Shown piece after piece: positions 1-9,675 of a stretch of 64,000 nt of DNA. Made by a program: the position numbers and the translations under genes. Position 1 is the stretch's first letter. Every line of letters begins with the position of its first letter. The DNA comes from Prochlorococcus sp. AG-402-C09 (lineage in GTDB: Bacteria; Cyanobacteriota; Cyanobacteriia; PCC-6307; Cyanobiaceae), in NCBI GenBank assembly GCA_003279565.1, contig QCHN01000002.1, positions 124,001 through 188,000 of the forward strand, written 5' to 3'. The notes beneath the pieces were generated by a model. It was not told the DNA's origin and did no database searches. It saw nothing but the letters and a program-made list of their open reading frames with translations.

Positions 1-1707
1 AGCAACGCATATGTCTGGCCAAGTATAGGCCTTTAAATTTATTGTTCCTCCTTCTTGACTAAATTTAAGTGCATTGCCAACAAGGTTGTCTAAAACTTGG
101 AGAATCATATCCCAATTGCCTAGAACAAATGCTAAATTATTTTCAACATTAAGTATTAACTTAACATTTTTATCTTCGGCATTAAGTTTATAGTTTCTTA
201 GGGTTTGTTCCATGGCTTCTTTTATACTTAGTGATTCTAATTGGATTGTTCTTCCAGACTCCAGCTTGGATAAGTCAAGAACATCGTTGACTAAGCGAGT
301 AAGCCTATCAGTCTCTGAATTTGCAACACCTAGAAATTCTTTTTGCTCTTCTTTTGTAAGTTGCTCACCTAAGTCATATAATGTCTCAACATAGCTTTTT
401 ATATTAAACAATGGGGTTCTTAATTCGTGCGAAACATTACTGATGAATCTTTTTTGTGCTGCGTTTAATTGAACTTCCCTAGTTAGATCTTGAACAGTAA
501 CGGCAATGCCCTTAATATTCTCTCCAGTTGTGTCTCTAACGGACTTTAAAACTATACGAAGTGTTCTTGGTGGCTCTTCAAGATTGCAACGTAAATCATC
601 GCTGTCTCCGAAGTTATTTAAAAGAGAGGTTATTGGTGTTTCGAGTTCTTTTACGAGAGAATCAGGAAGTTGATTCAACAAGCTTTGACCCTCAAGGTTT
701 CTACCTTCCCAGCGAAAGAGTCTTCTGGCAGTTGGATTGACTAAAACAATATTTCCTTGCTCGTCAATCAAAAGAGCTCCATCTGCCATTGTGGCTATTA
801 AAGATTGCTGTTTGACTTGTGCCGCTTTTAATTCTTCAATATTCGCCGCAGCATAGTCCTCTAATCTTGATGCCATTGCATTAAAGCCATTTAAGAGTTC
901 CCCAAGTTCTCCACTCATAGGAAGATCTACTCTTGATTTGAAATTACCTTTAGCAATCTCTCTGACCCCAATAACTAATTCTTTGATGGGACGAGTGATT
1001 GTTAAAGCATTAAATACTGCGCCAATTATTACTAAAACCCAAATAGAAATGAATACTGCAACAGTAATCTCTCTAGTTAATGCTGCTGTAGCAAGAGCTT
1101 TTTTATTGGGTGTTACTCCAAGAGCTAAGGTGCCTAAATATTGCCCCTTCCAAAGCATAGGAACAAAAACATCAGTCACTTGACCTTGTGGCGTTGAATG
1201 TTGTCTAACCAGTGGAAATTGAGGTTGTTTTTGTAATTCACTTGGTAGTTTAAGTTTTCTAGTTAGCTGTAAAGCACCTTCCTCCTCAGATTCAGTAGCT
1301 GTTGCACTTACCGGAATACCTAGTTTTACTAAGCCGTCAGGGTCGGTGAAGAAAATGTATCTTAGATTTCTGCTTGAACGCCAAAACTTCTCTGCTACGT
1401 TAAAAAGTTCTCTTGTTTGATTCTTTGCTACTAATTCCGTAACGTTTCCAGATAATAATAGTCCTAAATCTCTGGCATATCTTGTGTCATTCATCCCCGC
1501 ATCTTTTTGTATGCTACTCAGGGCAAAGAACGTTATTAGTGTCATTATAAAACTAACAACTAGGGTTCCAAAAGCTAGTAACTTTGATCTCAGATTAAAT
1601 CTTGACCACCATAAATTAATTTTTTCTAATATATTTAATTCGTTTAAAAAGTCGTCATCTTTTGATGATGAATTTAAAATATTTTGTTTTAATTCTGAAT
1701 TGTTCAT
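1..1707 (-). CDS. nblS: Sensor histidine kinase, NblS (Hik33/DspA) type, 3' end outside window
   Basis: Membrane sensor kinase. In cyanobacteria this family controls high-light and stress genes such as hli and phycobilisome genes; the role here is inferred from the family. The reading frame on the minus strand opens at ATG 1707 and runs off the window. In order I see a short cytoplasmic start, a transmembrane segment near residues 38-60, a periplasmic sensor region, a second membrane segment near 205-225, a HAMP linker from about 230 (TITRPIKELV), a PAS domain from about 300 (MADGALLIDEQGNIVLVNP), and a HisKA box SHELRTP whose phospho-His is near residue 426. The start of the ATPase domain (N box, VLDNLVGNALKFS) is present, but its end is cut off. 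It lies 10 bp after purD on the same strand and is probably cotranscribed with it. Confidence 0.9.
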   Translation of the reverse strand, partial: MNNSELKQNILNSSSKDDDFLNELNILEKINLWWSRFNLRSKLLAFGTLVVSFIMTLITFFALSSIQKDAGMNDTRYARDLGLLLSGNVTELVAKNQTRELFNVAEKFWRSSRNLRYIFFTDPDGLVKLGIPVSATATESEEEGALQLTRKLKLPSELQKQPQFPLVRQHSTPQGQVTDVFVPMLWKGQYLGTLALGVTPNKKALATAALTREITVAVFISIWVLVIIGAVFNALTITRPIKELVIGVREIAKGNFKSRVDLPMSGELGELLNGFNAMASRLEDYAAANIEELKAAQVKQQSLIATMADGALLIDEQGNIVLVNPTARRLFRWEGRNLEGQSLLNQLPDSLVKELETPITSLLNNFGDSDDLRCNLEEPPRTLRIVLKSVRDTTGENIKGIAVTVQDLTREVQLNAAQKRFISNVSHELRTPLFNIKSYVETLYDLGEQLTKEEQKEFLGVANSETDRLTRLVNDVLDLSKLESGRTIQLESLSIKEAMEQTLRNYKLNAEDKNVKLILNVENNLAFVLGNWDMILQVLDNLVGNALKFSQEGGTINLKAYTWPDICVA

Positions 1708-1717
1708 TTCACCTGTA

Positions 1718-3031
1718 TTAAATATTTCTAACCTGGTAACCTATATCTCTGCGATAATACATACCGTTAAATTTGATTTTTTTCAGGTTAGAGTAGGCCA
1801 AGTTGAAAGCTTCAACGAAGCTTTCTCCCTGCGCGACAACTGAAAGCACTCTCCCTCCAGAAGTTATTATATTATCTGATTTGTCCACCGTGGTTCCCGC
1901 GTGAAAAACTTGGAGTGAAGAATTTAATTCAACTTTGATATTAATCTTGTCACCTCCCTGAGGACTTTCAGGATATCCCTTAGATGCTGCAACAATACAG
2001 GCACTTCGTTTGGTATTGAATGTAAGTTTTGGTGCATTTTCTGACTCTCCTCTAGCGCAAGCAAAAAGTACAGATGCAAATTCCTTTCCCATTAATGGCA
2101 TTAAGGCTTGACATTCTGGGTCACCAAATCTGCAATTAAATTCAATAACTTTTGGTCCAGATGATGTAAGCATTAATCCTGCATAAATGACTCCGACATA
2201 CTTGATGTTCTTTTTTTTCAGACCTTGTAAGGTAGGTTTAAGAATAAGCTCCGTTAATTCATTCAGAGCTTTTTCATTGATTAAAGGAGCAGGGGCGTAA
2301 GCTCCCATTCCACCCGTATTTGGACCTTTATCTCCGTCAAGTAATCTTTTGTGATCCTGTGCTGGAGGAAGAATAATTAATTTCTCCCCATCACAAAGAG
2401 CAAAAATAGAAACCTCTGGACCCTCAATTTTTTCTTCGAGAATAATTTTATTTCCTGCAGAGCCAAATTTTCCAGAAAATACGTCTTTAATTGCTTCTCT
2501 AGATTGCTCAATGGTTTCACAAACAGTTACACCTTTACCTGCAGCTAGGCCATCTGCCTTTATGACTAGGGGCTGATTGAATCTTTGAAGAATTCCTAGC
2601 GCTTCTTCTTTAGATTTTGCCGACCAGTACTTAGCTGTGGGGATATTGTTTTCTATCATTAGAGCCTTGGCCCAGTCTTTACTTGCTTCTAATTGAGCAC
2701 CTTCTTTGCCTGGCCCAAATACTGTTAAGCCTGCTTCACGCATTTTATCTGCCAAGCCTTCAGCTAAAGGGACTTCAGGACCAATGATGACTAAATTAAT
2801 TTGAAGTCGTTGACACTCATTAATAATTGTTTTTTCATCTCCAGATTTAGTCTTTAGACACATACATCTCTCAAAGTTTTCTGTACCTCCATTCCCAGGA
2901 CAAACATATATTTGTTCAATAGAATGGTTTTTTGACAAGGCCCAGGCAATAGAGTTTTCTCTACCTCCATTCCCAACTATTAATATCCTTTTTAATACGC
3001 TTAATTCTTCTGCCTTTTGATTCTTTGTCAT
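1718..3031 (-). CDS. purD: Phosphoribosylamine-glycine ligase (GARS)
   Basis: Second step of de novo purine synthesis: ATP-dependent joining of glycine to 5-phosphoribosylamine in the cytosol. The 437-residue protein has the N-terminal fold with IVGNGGRENSIAWAL near residue 19, the central ATP-grasp domain (KADGLAAGKGVTVC near 155, GPNTGGMGAYAP near 235) and the metal-binding VIEFNCRFGDPECQ near 287. About 13 residues precede the usual start of the family; no better start codon is visible. It is divergent from purC across 191 bp, so a shared purine-regulated promoter region is plausible but not shown. nblS follows after 10 bp. Confidence 0.96.
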   Translation of the reverse strand: MTKNQKAEELSVLKRILIVGNGGRENSIAWALSKNHSIEQIYVCPGNGGTENFERCMCLKTKSGDEKTIINECQRLQINLVIIGPEVPLAEGLADKMREAGLTVFGPGKEGAQLEASKDWAKALMIENNIPTAKYWSAKSKEEALGILQRFNQPLVIKADGLAAGKGVTVCETIEQSREAIKDVFSGKFGSAGNKIILEEKIEGPEVSIFALCDGEKLIILPPAQDHKRLLDGDKGPNTGGMGAYAPAPLINEKALNELTELILKPTLQGLKKKNIKYVGVIYAGLMLTSSGPKVIEFNCRFGDPECQALMPLMGKEFASVLFACARGESENAPKLTFNTKRSACIVAASKGYPESPQGGDKINIKVELNSSLQVFHAGTTVDKSDNIITSGGRVLSVVAQGESFVEAFNLAYSNLKKIKFNGMYYRRDIGYQVRNI

Positions 3032-3222
3032 GGTTTTACTCTTGTTTGAATGAAAAAAAATAGTTTTAATCGAGCTTTAATTACCTTTTGATTATTAGTT
3101 AACAAATTTCTTGAAGAAAAATTATTTAGTTGTTTGGAGTTTAGTTTTAAAATCAATTTGTTTTAATTTAGGTGATTTTTGTAGCATTGACTATTTATAC
3201 TAATTAGATATCAGAGGTATTA

Positions 3223-3966
3223 ATGAATCATATCCAAGGATCACTAATTTATGAAGGAAAGGCAAAACGAATTTTTGAGTGTGAAAATCCAGATAGGGTT
3301 TTAATAGAGTTCAAAAATGATGCTACCGCTTTTAACGCAAAAAAACGATCAGAGTTCAAGGGTAAAGGACGATTGAATTGCAAAATTTCTGCAGCCCTTT
3401 TTAAATTGCTTGAATTGAATGGAATTCCTACTCATTTTTTAGAACTACATTCAGAAACATTTATTATTGCGGATAAAATTAATGTAATTCCTTTGGAAGT
3501 TGTTATTCGCAATATTGCTACAGGATCATTATGCAGAGAAACCCCAATAAAGCAGGGAAAGCTTCTAAGTCCTCCACTCCTTGATTTGTATTATAAAGAT
3601 GATGAATTAGGAGATCCTATACTTACAGAAAGAAGATTGAAGTTGCTTGATATAATAACTCCTTTTCAGATGGAAGAGGTAGAGAAAATCACCATAAGTG
3701 TAAATAAAATTTTAAAAGAATATTTTGATTCACTTGATTTACTATTAGTCGACTTTAAATTAGAGTTTGGCCTTAACTCAGTTGGTAAACTTGTGGTAGC
3801 TGATGAAATAAGTCCAGATAATTGTAGATTTTGGGATAAAAAAAATTCTGATCCCAAGGAACGTATCCTTGACAAAGACCGCTTTCGGCAAGATCTTGGA
3901 GGTGTAATTAATGCTTATGAGGAGATTTTGAAACGTATAGAAAACGATTCCTCTAGTGCCCATTAA
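3223..3966 (+). CDS. purC: SAICAR synthetase
   Basis: Purine synthesis enzyme that condenses CAIR with aspartate using ATP. The 247-residue length is normal for the bacterial single-domain form. Family marks include [11 protein letters not shown] at the N terminus (phosphate loop), [11 protein letters not shown] near residue 92, and [10 protein letters not shown] followed by [12 protein letters not shown] near 180-205. It is divergent from purD, and the two make a small purine locus. The ATG has a GAGGTATTA stretch just upstream that can serve as a weak ribosome site. It ends 54 bp before the Omp85 gene. Confidence 0.97.
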   Translation: MNHIQGSLIYEGKAKRIFECENPDRVLIEFKNDATAFNAKKRSEFKGKGRLNCKISAALFKLLELNGIPTHFLELHSETFIIADKINVIPLEVVIRNIATGSLCRETPIKQGKLLSPPLLDLYYKDDELGDPILTERRLKLLDIITPFQMEEVEKITISVNKILKEYFDSLDLLLVDFKLEFGLNSVGKLVVADEISPDNCRFWDKKNSDPKERILDKDRFRQDLGGVINAYEEILKRIENDSSSAH

Positions 3967-4020
3967 GCAAATTATTCTCGTCTATGAATTCCTTCATTTA
4001 ACTGAATTGATTTGAAATCT

Positions 4021-6324
4021 ATGTTCAAAAAACACATCAGCTCTAATAAGAAATTAAAATGCAAAACTGCATGTGCTATTGCTTTAGCATTTCCTTTTGT
4101 CAGCCTTTTTGAAGAAACCAAATCTTCTCAAATAATCTCAAATCAAGATAAATTAATAGTTGAAAATAAATATACTGAAAGTTTAATTTTTAATCATCAA
4201 TTCAATAATAATAAGTTTAATCTAAAAATTGATAATTTTTTAATTGCTGATGAAACAACTCAAAAAGATGAAAATTCTAAAACTGAAGAAAAAAGAGTAT
4301 TGATTTCAGAGATAAGCATTGAAGGACTTGAGGATCATCCTGATAAAGAGACTTTGGAAGACATCGCTTATGATGCGATGTTAATAAGACCTGGTAGCAA
4401 AGTTACTAGAGAAGAAGTAAAGAAGGATTTAGATAGGATTTATTCAACAGGTTGGTTCTCTGGTGCGAAAATTGAATCTTTAGATAGTGCTTTAGGAGTT
4501 CAACTTTTGATTAAAGTTGATCCAAATCCGATATTAAAAAAAATAAATATTCTCCCGGTTGAGCGAAAACTATCAAATATTAAATTAAATGAGATTTTTA
4601 ATGATGATTATGGAAAAACCTTAAATCTTAATACTTTACAGATAAGAATTAAAGAAATTAAAGATTGGTATAATTCCAATGGATACTCATTAGCGAGAAT
4701 TTCTGGACCGAGTCGTGTAACAAAAGCTGGACTAGTAGAACTTAATATTCAAGAAGGATATATTGCAGGTATAGAGATTAGTTTTATAGATGAAGATGGT
4801 AATACAGAAGATGACAAAGGCAGGATAATAAAAGGAAAAACGAAAAAATGGGTAATTGAAAGAGAATTAATAACTAAAGTTGGAGATGTTTTTGATAGAA
4901 ATAAATTAGAATCAGATATAAAAAGATTATATTCAACTTCTCTTTTTAATGATGTAAAAGTAACTCTTAAACCAGTCAAATCTAAACCTGGTAATATTAT
5001 AATTTCTTTAGGTATAACAGAGCAGAGAACAGGCTCTTTGACTGGAGGACTCGGTTATAGCGGAGGTCAAGGTGTGTTTGGACAGATTGGATTACAAGAG
5101 TCAAATCTGGTTGGTAGATCATGGTCATCAAATATGAATTTGACTTATGGAGAATATGGTGCATTGTTAAATATTTCTTTATATGATCCCTGGATTAAAA
5201 ATGATAAACATAGAACATCTTTTAGAACATCATTGTATTTAAGTCGAGAAGTTCCTCAAGAACTTAGAAGTCAAGATGGAGGAAGTATTAGAGGAGTTGT
5301 AGATAGATATGAAGCGCCTAACTCATTGATAAGTTACGATACGAATCAATCTCAAAACTTAGACATAAATGATAATAATACTTTAATTCAAACAGGACCA
5401 TTTACTAATCTTTCTTCGGCTAAGTCGTCTGCACCTCAGTTTAGCTGGTTTGATTATGAAGGTGATTCTATTGTTTTAGAGAGAAAAGGAGGTGGCTTCT
5501 CTTTTGCAAGGCCTTTGAATGGTGGTCAGCCTTTAAAAAAGGTACCTTGGAGTGTACTTATTGGTGCAAATTTCCAGCAAGTTAAACCGATAGACTATGC
5601 AGGTGAAAAAAGACCTTATGGCGTAGCATCTACAAATTTCAAAGAAGGTAAAGTTCCTGAGGATGAAGTTATTTGCGTTGCGTATAATTGCTCCACAGAA
5701 AATACACTTGTTAGTTTAAAAAGTGCCGTTACATACAATAATTTAAATAATTCAAGGAATCCGACTTCTGGAGATTATTTAAATATTGGTTCAGAACAAT
5801 TTATTAGTTTAGGAGAGAATTCACCCACTTTTAATAGATCTAGGGTTAGTTATTCACGTTTTTATCCTGTTAATTGGTTGAAGTTTCATAAGGGTTGTCG
5901 TCCTAAGCCTGGTGAAAAATCAGATTGCTCTCAATCGCTTGGTTTTCAAGCAAAGATCGGAACAATTATTGGCGACTTACCTCCTTATGAAGCATTTTGC
6001 TTGGGTGGAACCAGCTCTGTTAGAGGTTGGAACTCTTGTGATTTAGGCGTTGCAAAAAATTATGGTGAAGCAACAGCAGAATATAGATTTCCTATTTGGA
6101 GATTATTGTCAGGAGCACTATTTTTTGACGTAGGATCTGATTTTGGTTCCCAATCAAATGTCCCAGGGAAGCCTGGAAAAATTCTTGAAAAGCCAGGATC
6201 TGGTTTTTCTGTTGGACCGGGAGCAGTCATTAATACACCTGTTGGCCCAATTCGGATAGAGGCAGCGAGTCAAGACTTCAGTGGTAACTGGAGATATAAC
6301 ATCGGGATAGGCTGGAAATTCTAG
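4021..6324 (+). CDS. bamA: Outer-membrane assembly protein, BamA/Omp85 (Toc75-related)
   Basis: Inserts beta-barrel proteins into the outer membrane. From ATG 4021 it is 767 residues; an in-frame TTG at 4012 would add three. A Lys-rich start and hydrophobic run (TACAIALAFPFVSLF) form a signal peptide. About 50 low-complexity Asn/Lys/Asp residues follow, then three POTRA-type repeats (from about 95, 170 and 245) and a 16-strand-type barrel from about 340. The barrel carries the diagnostic lid-loop motif SVRGW near residue 670 and ends in an aromatic residue (GIGWKF). Cyanobacterial Omp85 proteins typically have three POTRAs, as here. The stop codon overlaps the GTG of lpxC by one base, so barrel assembly and lipid A genes form one operon. 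Confidence 0.93.
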   Translation: MFKKHISSNKKLKCKTACAIALAFPFVSLFEETKSSQIISNQDKLIVENKYTESLIFNHQFNNNKFNLKIDNFLIADETTQKDENSKTEEKRVLISEISIEGLEDHPDKETLEDIAYDAMLIRPGSKVTREEVKKDLDRIYSTGWFSGAKIESLDSALGVQLLIKVDPNPILKKINILPVERKLSNIKLNEIFNDDYGKTLNLNTLQIRIKEIKDWYNSNGYSLARISGPSRVTKAGLVELNIQEGYIAGIEISFIDEDGNTEDDKGRIIKGKTKKWVIERELITKVGDVFDRNKLESDIKRLYSTSLFNDVKVTLKPVKSKPGNIIISLGITEQRTGSLTGGLGYSGGQGVFGQIGLQESNLVGRSWSSNMNLTYGEYGALLNISLYDPWIKNDKHRTSFRTSLYLSREVPQELRSQDGGSIRGVVDRYEAPNSLISYDTNQSQNLDINDNNTLIQTGPFTNLSSAKSSAPQFSWFDYEGDSIVLERKGGGFSFARPLNGGQPLKKVPWSVLIGANFQQVKPIDYAGEKRPYGVASTNFKEGKVPEDEVICVAYNCSTENTLVSLKSAVTYNNLNNSRNPTSGDYLNIGSEQFISLGENSPTFNRSRVSYSRFYPVNWLKFHKGCRPKPGEKSDCSQSLGFQAKIGTIIGDLPPYEAFCLGGTSSVRGWNSCDLGVAKNYGEATAEYRFPIWRLLSGALFFDVGSDFGSQSNVPGKPGKILEKPGSGFSVGPGAVINTPVGPIRIEAASQDFSGNWRYNIGIGWKF

Positions 6325-7169
6325 TGTTCTCATTCCCTGATGATTATGAACAAGGTTGGACCCTTCAAAATGAAATTAAAAAAGATGGCATTGGATTGCA
6401 TACAGGCCTTAAATCTACCGTCATTATTAAGCCAACAGAATTAACCGGATTTAATATCTCTTTCTCAGATGAACCTAATAAAGTTTTTCCTATAGATATT
6501 TCCCAAGTAAGGAATACCCCTTTATGTACAACACTTGATTTGAATGGGAAAAGAGTCTCTACTGTTGAACATTTGCTGGCTTCATTAATCGGTGCAGGCT
6601 TAACTCATGTTCATATTGAAATAACAGGTAGTGAGATCCCTTTACTTGATGGTTCTGCGATTGGTTGGATCGAGGAAATTAAAAAGGTAGGAATGATTAA
6701 TTCGACTACATCTCCTAGGCCAAGGCCCGAAATAAGCTCTCCAATTTTCTTTAGCCAAGGAGAAAGTGTGATTTTTGCCATGCCATCAAAAAAATTGAAA
6801 ATAATAGGTTTGATTGATTTCCCATACAAGGCAATAGGACAGCAAATGTTCTCTATTGAGCTGTCTCCAAATAATTTTGTTAAAGAAATTGCACCTGCTC
6901 GAACTTTTGGCTTTCTCGATCAGTTAGAAGAATTAAAGAAAGCTGGTCTTATCAAAGGAGGTGCACTTGAAAATGCCTTAGTTTGTAATGGTGATTCTTG
7001 GGTGAATCCACCCTTGAGATTTGCAAACGAACCAGTGCGTCATAAGTTGCTTGACTTGATTGGAGATTTAGCTTTTGTGGGATTACCGAGAGCGCAAATT
7101 TTTGTTTATAAAGGTTCTCATTCTCTTCATGCTGAATTTGCAGCTTCTCTTCATAAGGTATTAACTTAA
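6324..7169 (+). CDS. lpxC: UDP-3-O-acyl-N-acetylglucosamine deacetylase
   Basis: Zn-dependent, first committed step of lipid A synthesis. The 281 residues keep the zinc ligands: STVEHLLASL near 80, HKLLDLIGD near 238 (His and Asp), and the late active-site His in HSLHAEFAASL near 266. ALENALVCNGD near 215 is also typical. It starts with GTG at 6324 inside the stop region of bamA (TAGTG overlap), which indicates translational coupling. It is followed after 12 bp by fabZ, then lpxA and lpxB. Confidence 0.97.
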   Translation: MFSFPDDYEQGWTLQNEIKKDGIGLHTGLKSTVIIKPTELTGFNISFSDEPNKVFPIDISQVRNTPLCTTLDLNGKRVSTVEHLLASLIGAGLTHVHIEITGSEIPLLDGSAIGWIEEIKKVGMINSTTSPRPRPEISSPIFFSQGESVIFAMPSKKLKIIGLIDFPYKAIGQQMFSIELSPNNFVKEIAPARTFGFLDQLEELKKAGLIKGGALENALVCNGDSWVNPPLRFANEPVRHKLLDLIGDLAFVGLPRAQIFVYKGSHSLHAEFAASLHKVLT

Positions 7170-7181
7170 TTAAATCTGATT

Positions 7182-7640
7182 TTGACTGACATTTCTACTT
7201 CCAACCCTCTTGTTTTAAATAGCGAGCAAATAATGGGGCTTTTGCCACATAGATATCCTTTTGCACTTGTTGACAGAGTGATAGAGCATGACCCAGGGAA
7301 GAAAGCTGTGGCGATAAAAAATGTCACTCTCAATGAGCCTCAATTTCAAGGCCATTTCCCAGATAGACCTTTAATGCCAGGAGTTTTAATAGTAGAAGCA
7401 ATGGCTCAGGTTGGTGGTTTGATTGTTTCTCAAATGCCCGATCTTCCCAAAGGTCTGTTTGTTTTCGCTGGGATTGATTCAGTTCGTTTTAGGCGTCCAG
7501 TTGTCCCTGGCGATCAATTATTAATTTCTTGTGAATTGATAAGCATTAAAAGGAAAAGGTTTGGAAAGGTTAAGGGAGAAGCGAAGGTGGATGATCAGTT
7601 GGTTTGTTCCGGAGATTTGATGTTTTCTCTTGTGGACTGA
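7182..7640 (+). CDS. fabZ: (3R)-hydroxyacyl-ACP dehydratase
   Basis: Dehydrates 3-hydroxyacyl-ACP in type II fatty acid synthesis and competes with LpxA for the same substrate pool, so its place in the lpx operon is meaningful. It is 152 residues from a TTG start. The hot-dog fold carries catalytic His in [14 protein letters not shown] near residue 23 and Glu in [14 protein letters not shown] near 70. An ATG at 7233 would cut into the conserved N terminus, so TTG is preferred. The end reaches close to the start of lpxA, with no spacer if the upstream lpxA start is used. Confidence 0.95.
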   Translation: MTDISTSNPLVLNSEQIMGLLPHRYPFALVDRVIEHDPGKKAVAIKNVTLNEPQFQGHFPDRPLMPGVLIVEAMAQVGGLIVSQMPDLPKGLFVFAGIDSVRFRRPVVPGDQLLISCELISIKRKRFGKVKGEAKVDDQLVCSGDLMFSLVD

Positions 7641-7644
7641 AGTA

Positions 7645-8496
7645 ATGAGTGAACTTGAACCTTTTGAAAGGTTAATCGGAGATAGCAAAGTTAAGATTCA
7701 TGCCTTTGCAGATGTCTCTCCGAGAGCTGAACTTGGAGACGGTGTATTTGTAGGTTCTGGTGCTGTTATTGGCCCAAATGTGATTGTTGGTCCAAATACT
7801 TGGATAGGACCAAATGTGATTATCGATGGAAAAGTCAAAATAGGATCAAATAATAAGATTTTTCCAGGAGCATGTATTGGATTAGAACCCCAAGATTTGA
7901 AGTACAAAGGAGATTTTACTGATGTTTTAATTGGTGATAATAATACTTTCAGAGAATGTGTAACTATAAATAGGGCTACCTTTAAAGGTGAGAAAACTAT
8001 AGTTGGGAATCAAAATTTGTTAATGGCCTATTCACATTTAGGACATAATTGTGAAATTGGAAATAGTGTAGTCATAGCTAATAGTGTGCAGATTGCAGGT
8101 CACGTTGTCGTTGAAGATCGAGCTGTAATTGGAGGTTGTTTGGGGATACATCAATTTGTTCATATTGGTTATTTAGCTATGGTTGGAGGTATGACAAGGG
8201 TTGATAGAGACGTACCTCCATATTGTTTAGCTGAAGGTCATCCCGGGAGAATGCGGGGACTAAATAAAGTTGGAATTAAAAGGAAAAGTATAGATAAAGA
8301 GAATAGAGAAGAATTTTTACAATTGAAAAGAACTTGGAATTTATTATTTAAATCTGAATATGTAATCTCTGATGGTTTAAAAATTGCAAGACAAGAGAAT
8401 TTGTTCCAATCTTCCGCACGGTTATGTGGATTTGTAGAGCTCTCTATTGGGAGAGGTAGAAGAGGTCCAATGCCTTCTTTAATGTCAACTAAATAA
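7645..8496 (+). CDS. lpxA: UDP-N-acetylglucosamine O-acyltransferase
   Basis: First reaction of lipid A synthesis, transfer of 3-hydroxyacyl from ACP to UDP-GlcNAc. The frame is open from TTG 7630, which overlaps fabZ, but ATG 7645 gives a normal start (MSELEPFERLIGD) and 283 residues. The N-terminal two thirds are hexapeptide repeats of a left-handed beta helix (for example VIGPNVIVGPNTWIGPN). The active-site His region is MAYSHLGHNCEIGN near residue 135, and VDRDVPPYCLAEGHPGRMRG is the usual C-terminal mark. The reverse strand of the repeat region also stays open, a by-product of the Gly/Pro/Asn-rich repeats. Confidence 0.95.
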   Translation: MSELEPFERLIGDSKVKIHAFADVSPRAELGDGVFVGSGAVIGPNVIVGPNTWIGPNVIIDGKVKIGSNNKIFPGACIGLEPQDLKYKGDFTDVLIGDNNTFRECVTINRATFKGEKTIVGNQNLLMAYSHLGHNCEIGNSVVIANSVQIAGHVVVEDRAVIGGCLGIHQFVHIGYLAMVGGMTRVDRDVPPYCLAEGHPGRMRGLNKVGIKRKSIDKENREEFLQLKRTWNLLFKSEYVISDGLKIARQENLFQSSARLCGFVELSIGRGRRGPMPSLMSTK

Positions 8497-8499
8497 ATA

Positions 8500-9675
8500 A
8501 TGAAGTTATTAATCAGTACTGGTGAAGTCTCTGGAGACTTGCAGGGAAGTTTATTAATAAAGGCTTTACAGACTAATGCAAAAAAAAGAAAAATTGAATT
8601 AGAGATTATTGCTTTAGGTGGAGAAAGGATGAGACAAGCTGGAGCTAAATTAATATCTAATACATCTTCAATAGGTGCAATTGGTTTTTTAGAAGCGCTT
8701 CCTTATGTTCTGCCAACTTTAAATGCACAATCAAAAATTGATAATTACTTAAGTTCTTCCCCTCCTGATGCAGTTGTCTTGATAGATTATATGGGGCCCA
8801 ATATTCGATTAGGGTTAAAAGTAAAAAAAAGGTTCCCTAATATTCCAATAATTTATTATATAGCGCCTCAGGAATGGGCATGGAGATTAGGTGATTCGGG
8901 TACAACCGATTTGATTAGTTTTACAGATAAAATATTAGCTATCTTTGATGAGGAAGCTAAGTTTTATTCAAATAAAGGAGGAAATGTAAAATTTGTGGGT
9001 CATCCCATGTTGGATTTTTATAGAACTATTCCGACCAGAGAAGAATCATTTAAGAAACTAGGATTAACATCTGATAAGAAACTTCTTCTTATCATTCCTG
9101 CTTCTCGAAAACAAGAGCTTAAATATATTTTACCTACATTTCTTAAAGCGGCTAGTTTGCTTCAGCAAAAGGATCCTTTAATTACTGTATTAATACCATC
9201 TGGGTTAAAAGAGTTTGATGAAATTTTAAATAATTCATTAAATGAATATGGAGTATCTGGAAGAATTATTTTGTCGAATGAAGTTGATGATATAAAGCCA
9301 TTTTTATTTTCAGCTGCCGATCTTGCTTTAGCTAAGTCTGGAACGATAAATATGGAATTAGCTCTAAACTCAGTTCCACAAATCGTTGGATATAAAGTAA
9401 GCAGAGTTACCGCTTTTTTCGCAAGATACCTATTAAGATTTAATGTTAAATATATTTCACCAGTAAATCTTATTTTAAATAAAATGTTAATATCAGAGTT
9501 TATACAAGAGGATTTTAAATCTGAAAAAATCTTTAATGCAGCATTAAAAATAATTGAAGATCGCTCGAGAAAAGAAGAAATAATGCTTGGGTATAAAAAA
9601 TTAAAAGATAAATTAGGAAAACCTGGAGTTACAGATAGAGCATCAGAGGATATCCTAGACTTATTAACTCAATGA
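8500..9675 (+). CDS. lpxB: Lipid A disaccharide synthase (GT19)
   Basis: Joins UDP-2,3-diacylglucosamine and lipid X into the lipid A disaccharide at the inner membrane. The 391 residues begin with the family signature LLISTGEVSGDLQGSLL, followed by LIDYMGPNIRLGLK, YYIAPQEWAWR, VGHPMLDF near 165 and the donor-binding region AKSGTINMELALNSVPQIVGYK near 285-305. It starts 3 bp after lpxA, and its TGA overlaps the ATG of msrA in the ATGA form. Late lipid A genes (lpxK, kdtA) are not in the window. Confidence 0.95.
   Translation: MKLLISTGEVSGDLQGSLLIKALQTNAKKRKIELEIIALGGERMRQAGAKLISNTSSIGAIGFLEALPYVLPTLNAQSKIDNYLSSSPPDAVVLIDYMGPNIRLGLKVKKRFPNIPIIYYIAPQEWAWRLGDSGTTDLISFTDKILAIFDEEAKFYSNKGGNVKFVGHPMLDFYRTIPTREESFKKLGLTSDKKLLLIIPASRKQELKYILPTFLKAASLLQQKDPLITVLIPSGLKEFDEILNNSLNEYGVSGRIILSNEVDDIKPFLFSAADLALAKSGTINMELALNSVPQIVGYKVSRVTAFFARYLLRFNVKYISPVNLILNKMLISEFIQEDFKSEKIFNAALKIIEDRSRKEEIMLGYKKLKDKLGKPGVTDRASEDILDLLTQ

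Noticed and set aside
7698-7907. 69-codon antisense frame in lpxA with Gly-Pro repeats
   Set aside because: It mirrors the hexapeptide repeats of LpxA on the other strand.
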